This document shows, one piece after another, positions 6,848-10,789 of a stretch of DNA of 10,789 bases. Where the stretch lies: contig JANYLF010000237.1 in the NCBI GenBank assembly GCA_025357995.1, positions 1 through 10,789 on the forward strand. The letters are read 5' to 3'. A model generated the notes under the pieces. The model worked only from the letters and a program-made list of their open reading frames with translations, made no database searches and had not been told where the DNA came from. The position numbers and the translations under genes are program-made. How positions within the stretch are numbered: position 1 is the stretch's first letter; each line of letters begins with the position of its first letter. The stretch comes from Acidimicrobiia bacterium (GTDB taxonomy: Bacteria > Actinomycetota > Acidimicrobiia > IMCC26256 > JAENVU01).

Positions 6848-7732
6848 ATGAGTCCGCTTCAGGGACTTCCGTCTCCACCTTCCATCGGCGCGAGTGCGCT
6901 GCCCGCGGGGACCTACGACGGTGTCGCCGTTGTCGTCACCGGCGCCGGAACAGGTCTCGGCAAGGCGATCGCGAGTGAGTTCGCGCGCCTCGGCGCGAGC
7001 ATCGTTATCGCGTCCCGCAAGCCGGAGCATCTGGCTGCGGGTCAGGCCGCGATTGAAACCATCGGCGCGCCGGTCCTCACCGTCGAGTGCGACATTCGTG
7101 ACGCGGACTCGGTCGCGGCCATGTTCGAGGCGGCGAAGAATCGCTTCGGCCTCCCACAGGTCTTGATCAACAACGCCGCCGCGAACTTCCCGGTGCCGGC
7201 GGAAGACATGTCGCCGAACGCGTGGCGGACCGTCGTCGACATCACCCTCACTGGTACTGACCACGGCAGCCGCGAGTTCGCGCGTCGGCATCTCGACGCG
7301 CAGACGCCCGGATCGATCATCAACGTCGGCGCGTCGTACGCGTGGACCGGTGGTCCGGGGTTCGCACATTCGGCTGCTGCGAAGGCCGGGGTCAAGAACC
7401 TCACCGAGACGCTCGCGGTCGAGTGGGGCCCGTACGGCATTCAGGTGAACGGCCTCGTGCCCGGGCTCTTCCCGCACGCCGACATGACCGCCGACATTCA
7501 GTCCAATCTCGAACGCACTCACGACAAGGATCCGTGCCAACCCGCGTTGCGCGTCGGTCAGGTGCAGGAACTCGGGTGGGCCGCGACGTTCCTCGCGTCG
7601 CCGTACGCACGGTTCATCTCCGGCCACACGCTCGTGGTCGACGGCGCGAACTGGCAACGCCGCTCGCTGACCAACCCACCCGTCGTCAGCGTGCGCGACC
7701 AGATGGGCAAGGGTCCGTTCAGCTTCGGTTAG
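6848..7732 (+). CDS. 2,4-dienoyl-CoA reductase-like short-chain dehydrogenase
   Basis: This 294-residue short-chain dehydrogenase has the NAD(P)-binding motif TGAGTGLG (31-38) and NNAA (108-111). Instead of the usual Tyr-x3-Lys it has Ser175-x3-Lys179 (HSAAAKAG), with Tyr164 11 residues before the serine and Asn113 in AANF 51 residues before the tyrosine. This matches the catalytic set of human mitochondrial 2,4-dienoyl-CoA reductase (Asn148, Tyr199, Ser210, Lys214), and the SPNAW segment is also shared. The reaction would be NADPH-dependent reduction of 2,4-dienoyl-CoA to 3-enoyl-CoA, needed when polyunsaturated chains enter beta-oxidation. The ATG has GAGGA six bases upstream, overlapping the stop of the preceding crotonase gene, which implies coupling. 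Its TAG stop overlaps the stop of the convergent gene. Confidence 0.9.
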   Translation: MSPLQGLPSPPSIGASALPAGTYDGVAVVVTGAGTGLGKAIASEFARLGASIVIASRKPEHLAAGQAAIETIGAPVLTVECDIRDADSVAAMFEAAKNRFGLPQVLINNAAANFPVPAEDMSPNAWRTVVDITLTGTDHGSREFARRHLDAQTPGSIINVGASYAWTGGPGFAHSAAAKAGVKNLTETLAVEWGPYGIQVNGLVPGLFPHADMTADIQSNLERTHDKDPCQPALRVGQVQELGWAATFLASPYARFISGHTLVVDGANWQRRSLTNPPVVSVRDQMGKGPFSFG

Positions 7733-8298
7733 GGGCGGCGGCCGGTGGCGTCGAGCAGGCGGGTCTGGAGCGGCGCGTCGTCGGGCACCGTGCCGCTCGG
7801 ACCGGCGCCGTACACGCCGATTTGCGGGATCATCGGTATCAAGGGCTCGACCTCGGCCCACACCGCCTCGACCAGGTTTTCGGGCAGCGTCTCGTCGGCA
7901 CCGATCGCACGAGCGAGATCCCAGGCGTGCAATGCGTAGTCGCCCACGAGAAACCCCAGCATCACGTGGCCCGGGAAATCGCCGGCGGGATGGTGACAGG
8001 TTCCTTCCATCGCGCCGTCGACGGCCGCGGCCCGCGCCGCGGCATCGGCCACCTGATTGAACGCGGCGACCGGATCTTCGGGGAATGTGGCGTCGTCGTG
8101 GAGAGCTACGGCCTCGGCCGTGGAACAACCGGCGAACAGCGACGCCGCCATGTTGGACCCGGTGACCACGTGCTGGACCAAGTCACGAACCGTCCAACCC
8201 TCACACGGAGTGGGCCGGTCCCAATCTCCGGGACCAACAGCACGCAACCGTCGATCGAACTCGGAACGCGCAATCCCCAGAGCCGCGAGCTGATCCAT
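7729..8298 (-). CDS. TIGR03086/maleylpyruvate isomerase N-terminal-like (DinB-fold) metal protein
   Basis: This 189-residue protein has the four-helix DinB/MDMPI layout, with the typical TPCEGWTVRDLVQHVV (30-45) and GDYALHAWDLARAIG (119-133). His43, Asp120 and His124 correspond in order and spacing to the metal ligands of mycothiol-dependent maleylpyruvate isomerase (a His, then an acidic residue and His four apart). Members in Actinobacteria are thought to act as thiol-dependent transferases or isomerases using mycothiol, but most are uncharacterised, and the substrate here is unknown. No strong ribosome site precedes the ATG. The gene lies 56 bp below the nitrobindin-like gene on the same strand, so co-transcription is possible. 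Its TAA stop overlaps the TAG stop of the dienoyl-CoA reductase gene. Confidence 0.85.
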   Translation of the reverse strand: MDQLAALGIARSEFDRRLRAVGPGDWDRPTPCEGWTVRDLVQHVVTGSNMAASLFAGCSTAEAVALHDDATFPEDPVAAFNQVADAAARAAAVDGAMEGTCHHPAGDFPGHVMLGFLVGDYALHAWDLARAIGADETLPENLVEAVWAEVEPLIPMIPQIGVYGAGPSGTVPDDAPLQTRLLDATGRRP

Positions 8299-8354
8299 GA
8301 CCGAACCCTACGCGGCGGCGCCGCGGAGTTCGCGGCATCACATTGCGATTTGAG

Positions 8355-8927
8355 TCACTCCGCGACGCGGTGCATCTCGTTGCGGTCGGTGTGCGCCATT
8401 TCTTTGCCGTCCAGCTTCGCCATCTTCAAAGTCGTCGTCGTGTCGTAGGACCACGAGTCGGCTCCGGTCACGGTGATCGTGGCCTCGTACTTCGTGGTGC
8501 TCGCGTGCTCGGCGAGGTATTTGTTCTCCAACACGCCGTAGGTGAGCGAACCGAGTTCGGCGGTCATCGTGAACGACTTCGCGTCGGCGGTGGTGGTGCC
8601 ACCGGCGATCGCGACGGTTGCGCGCGGCACCATGAAGCAGCGCATCACCTGACCGGCGGCGGCATCCCAGAGCCAATAGCCGACCTCAGTGTGGAACGGG
8701 TCGGGCTCGTCGTTGCGCCATGCCGCCATGCGGTAATCGAGGCCGAACAGCTGCTGGCTGCCGTTGTCGACCGGGCCGAACGGGTTGAACGTGATCTTCT
8801 CTTTGTAGACCGTGTCACCGATCGCACCCTCGTCGTTGTGGAACGAGACGTCGAGGCCCTTCGTGCCTTCCCAGCTGCCGACAAGGGCGGCAAGGGGTCC
8901 GAGCTGCGCGGGAGTTGGTGCGGGCAT
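8355..8927 (-). CDS. Nitrobindin-like/FABP-type beta-barrel protein, putative haem-binding
   Basis: This 190-residue protein resembles the nitrobindin/THAP4-like beta-barrel group. It begins with LGPLAALVGSWEG (9-21), which fits the early Gly-x-Trp-x-Gly strand signature, has FHTEVGYWLWD (78-88) where family members have a His-Glu-x-Gly-Phe/Tyr-Trp strand, and ends with EMAHTDRNEMHRVAE (176-190), where a C-terminal histidine would be the haem ligand. His179 and His186 are candidates. Known members bind ferric haem and react with nitric oxide or peroxynitrite; a lipid or other ligand is equally possible here. The ATG at 8925-8927 is chosen because GGAGAG lies five bases upstream (8933-8938); the frame is open further upstream, but that part is Arg/Ser-rich and unconvincing. 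It lies 85 bp below the acyl-CoA synthetase gene. Confidence 0.78.
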   Translation of the reverse strand: MPAPTPAQLGPLAALVGSWEGTKGLDVSFHNDEGAIGDTVYKEKITFNPFGPVDNGSQQLFGLDYRMAAWRNDEPDPFHTEVGYWLWDAAAGQVMRCFMVPRATVAIAGGTTTADAKSFTMTAELGSLTYGVLENKYLAEHASTTKYEATITVTGADSWSYDTTTTLKMAKLDGKEMAHTDRNEMHRVAE

Positions 8928-9012
8928 CAGTGCTCTCCAAAGGTCCGATCGGTTACGAGCCCTGGAATCTACGCGCGACGACGCCTCCGTGCCGAAGGCG
9001 GTCAGAGAACGT

Positions 9013-10584
9013 CTAAGAGTCAGCCATCTTGGCGATCTCGGCCGCCTTGAGCTCGCGGCGCAGGATCTTGCCACTCGGGTTCTTCGGGATGGCGTCGATG
9101 AACTCCACCTCGCGCACCTTCTTGTACGGAGCGACCACCGCGGTCACGTGTGCCATGACGCCGGCTTCGTCGAGGGTCGCGCCCGGTTGGCGCACCACGA
9201 ATGCCTTCGGGAACTCGCCGTCCGCCGTCCCGCTGTTCTTGGGGATGACCGCGACGTCGGCTACCTCTGGATGTTCCATGATCAGCGCCTCCAACTCCGC
9301 GGGCGCAATCTGATACCCCTTGTACTTGATCATTTCCTTGGCGCGATCGTGGATCGTCACGTAGCCGTCGACGTCGACCGAGACGATGTCTCCGGTGCGC
9401 AGCCACCGGCCGTCGGCATCTTCGCGAATGGTTTCCGCGGTCGCGTCCGGGCGGCCGTAGTAGCCCTGCATGACCTGGGGACCTTTGATCAGTAGCTCAC
9501 CGATCTCGCCCACGGGCAAGGTCGCGCCGGTATCGAGATCGACCACCTTTTGAATGGTGTCCGGGACGGGTGGACCCACCGTGCCTTCCTTGTCCCGGCC
9601 GAGCAAGGAGATGTGGGTGACCGGACTCGCCTCGGTCATGCCGTAGCCCTGCACGACGATCACGTCGAAGCGCTCGGAGACGCGCCGCGCGACGTCGAGC
9701 GGCAACGGCGCCGCGCCCGACATGATGTATTTCACGCTCTCCATCTTCACGTCGGCGTCGCTGTTCGCGAGCGCGAGGAGCGCGGGCGGCACCATGAACA
9801 GGTTGGTCGCCTGGTGTTCCTCGACGAGGCTCAGGAACCGCGCCGGATCGAACGCGGGCATCGTGATCTGTGTGGCCCCGGCGGCGAGACCCGGCAGCAG
9901 CAACACCGCCATGCCGTAGATGTGGAAGAACGGCAGGAACACAATGGTGGTGGAGTAGCCGTCGACGAGCCCGGCCGCGAGCGTCTGGCGCACGTTGCTC
10001 GTGAGGTTGAAGTGCGAGAGCATCACGCCCTTCGGCGCGCCCGTGGTGCCCGACGAATAGGGCAGCACTGCGAGGTGCGTCATCGGATCGAACTTGACGG
10101 GGTTGACTTCACCCGCCGCGCTCTTCGCAAGGTCCCAGACGTCGGCGGTGAGGTGGAAGTTGGGTGCATCACCCCACACGGCCTTGACCGTCGGCGCGGT
10201 GGCCTCCACCGCGAACACGGCTTTCGGCGTGGAGTCCCCGAACTGTTCTTTGATCTCGCGTTCGGTGTAGAGCGGGTTCAAAGTGGTGACGGTGCCGCCC
10301 GCGAACAATGTGGCGAGAAACACGATCGCCCACTCGGGGGAGTTGGTGGCCACGATGCCCACGCGGTCGCCCAGGCCGATGCCCTCGTCCTGCAACACGC
10401 GCCCGAGCCGACGGGCCGCGGTCACGACTTCCGAGAACGTGTACCGCTCCCCGCTGATCCCGTCGACGAATGCAACCTTGTCGGGATGTCTCTGCGCGGC
10501 GGCGACCACGTCGTCGGTAACCGGATGCACCGGGTACGGCGCGAGCGACATCCGAGGCGAGTGTTGGATCGAGTCTGCGTTCAT
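9013..10584 (-). CDS. Acyl-CoA synthetase, 4-coumarate:CoA ligase-like (AMP-binding family)
   Basis: This 523-residue ligase has the full set of adenylate-forming motifs: the P-loop SSGTTGAPKG (177-186), GYGMTEASP (313-321), RTGDI with Asp399, DRAKEMIKYKGYQIAPAE (413-430, containing the hinge and CoA-binding region), and PSGKILRRE with catalytic Lys506. It would convert a carboxylic acid plus ATP and CoA to acyl-CoA. The overall pattern is closest to 4-coumarate:CoA ligase-like or medium/long-chain fatty acyl-CoA synthetases; the acid cannot be told from sequence alone. The length is normal. The ATG at 10582-10584 is chosen because sequence upstream in frame is Arg/Ser-rich and unlike family N-termini; the ribosome site is weak. 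It is the first gene of a minus-strand run with the nitrobindin-like and DinB-like genes. Confidence 0.92.
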   Translation of the reverse strand: MNADSIQHSPRMSLAPYPVHPVTDDVVAAAQRHPDKVAFVDGISGERYTFSEVVTAARRLGRVLQDEGIGLGDRVGIVATNSPEWAIVFLATLFAGGTVTTLNPLYTEREIKEQFGDSTPKAVFAVEATAPTVKAVWGDAPNFHLTADVWDLAKSAAGEVNPVKFDPMTHLAVLPYSSGTTGAPKGVMLSHFNLTSNVRQTLAAGLVDGYSTTIVFLPFFHIYGMAVLLLPGLAAGATQITMPAFDPARFLSLVEEHQATNLFMVPPALLALANSDADVKMESVKYIMSGAAPLPLDVARRVSERFDVIVVQGYGMTEASPVTHISLLGRDKEGTVGPPVPDTIQKVVDLDTGATLPVGEIGELLIKGPQVMQGYYGRPDATAETIREDADGRWLRTGDIVSVDVDGYVTIHDRAKEMIKYKGYQIAPAELEALIMEHPEVADVAVIPKNSGTADGEFPKAFVVRQPGATLDEAGVMAHVTAVVAPYKKVREVEFIDAIPKNPSGKILRRELKAAEIAKMADS

Positions 10585-10696
10585 GGTCGGATTCTGACAC
10601 CTGTGCTCGACAACGTGACGAGACTCATTCGCTCCTGGCCTCGAGCGCGGATCACGGCGGCGAGGCGAGTCACGGGCCGGCGAGGTCGCGAATAGT

Positions 10697-10789
10697 GTTT
10701 TCGCCGTCCACGACTTCGGCTTCTCCGGCGACGGAAAGTGGATCGCGATCGTGGTGGTCGGGCCGGGCATGCTCGCCGACTACACCAAC
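10697..10789 (+). CDS. Possible 5' part of a rightward gene (partial, start not found)
   Basis: From about 10697 to the window edge, one + frame (codons beginning GTT TTC GCC) has almost every third position G or C, far more than the overlapping reverse frames, and reads as plausible protein including DFGFSGDGKWIAIVVVGPGM. The frame is open back to a TGA at 10616-10618, but contains no ATG, GTG or TTG before an internal ATG near 10769, and its third-position G/C falls upstream of about 10690. It may start from a non-standard codon, contain a frameshift or sequence error, or be a gene remnant. A competing minus-strand frame ending at 10670 is less biased. I assign no function. Confidence 0.3.

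Noticed and set aside
5981..8128. A 715-codon open frame on the minus strand
   Set aside because: It lies antisense to the second crotonase, the dienoyl-CoA reductase and soxR's end. Its product is Arg/Asp/His-rich with no motif; long antisense frames are normal in high-GC DNA.
8310..8330. A GC-only inverted repeat (CGCGGCG/CGCCGCG) upstream of the DinB-like gene
   Set aside because: The arms are separated by one base and made only of G and C; such repeats are common by chance here and there is no supporting promoter element.
8982..9000. A possible terminator hairpin (CGCCT/AGGCG) between the acyl-CoA synthetase and nitrobindin-like genes
   Set aside because: The stem is only five pairs and there is no T-run; it is likely chance in GC-rich sequence.
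9550..10695. A 381-codon open frame on the plus strand
   Set aside because: It is a shadow of the acyl-CoA synthetase gene, with an Arg/His-rich product and no family motif.

Overview
The window comes from a high-GC bacterium, most likely an actinobacterium. The reasons are strong G/C at third codon positions, GTG/TTG starts, a probable leaderless transcript, and families common in Actinobacteria (DinB/mycothiol-dependent maleylpyruvate isomerase-like, nitrobindin-like, actinobacterial-type crotonases). I cannot name the genus; an acidimicrobial-type lineage is a guess. There are no RNA genes, insertion sequences, CRISPR arrays or phage genes; this reads as a chromosomal catabolic region.

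Layout. (1) Left edge, + strand: the last codons of an unidentified gene (to 76), then a COQ7-like di-iron protein (154-657). (2) A four-gene minus-strand operon running leftward from 5515 to 641: an unrecognised 419-residue protein, a cytoplasmic SdsA-type alkyl sulfatase, a crotonase with both catalytic glutamates replaced by histidine, and a dienelactone-hydrolase-family enzyme. (3) A 66-bp divergent intergenic region (5516-5581) with a near-canonical SoxR box inside a 19-bp -35/-10 spacer. (4) A rightward run of soxR, a second variant crotonase and a 2,4-dienoyl-CoA reductase (5582-7732), separated by gaps of only 15 and 9 bp. (5) A minus-strand run from 10584 to 7729: acyl-CoA synthetase, nitrobindin-like beta-barrel protein and a TIGR03086/DinB-like metal protein. 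(6) At the right edge, an open frame with coding-like base composition on the + strand but no visible start.

How it fits together. Most enzymes make or process acyl-CoA or hydrolyse esters: the ligase activates a carboxylic acid, the crotonases and dienoyl-CoA reductase act on unsaturated acyl-CoA, the sulfatase releases alcohol from a sulfate ester, and the DLH-family protein hydrolyses an ester or lactone. The distinctive feature is that the sulfatase operon appears to be driven by a SoxR-type redox switch, with soxR itself apparently co-transcribed with the acyl-CoA genes. SoxR normally senses redox-cycling compounds, so the locus may be a redox-responsive catabolic or detoxification module. 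That link is inference from promoter architecture and gene order; the substrate cannot be read from the sequence.
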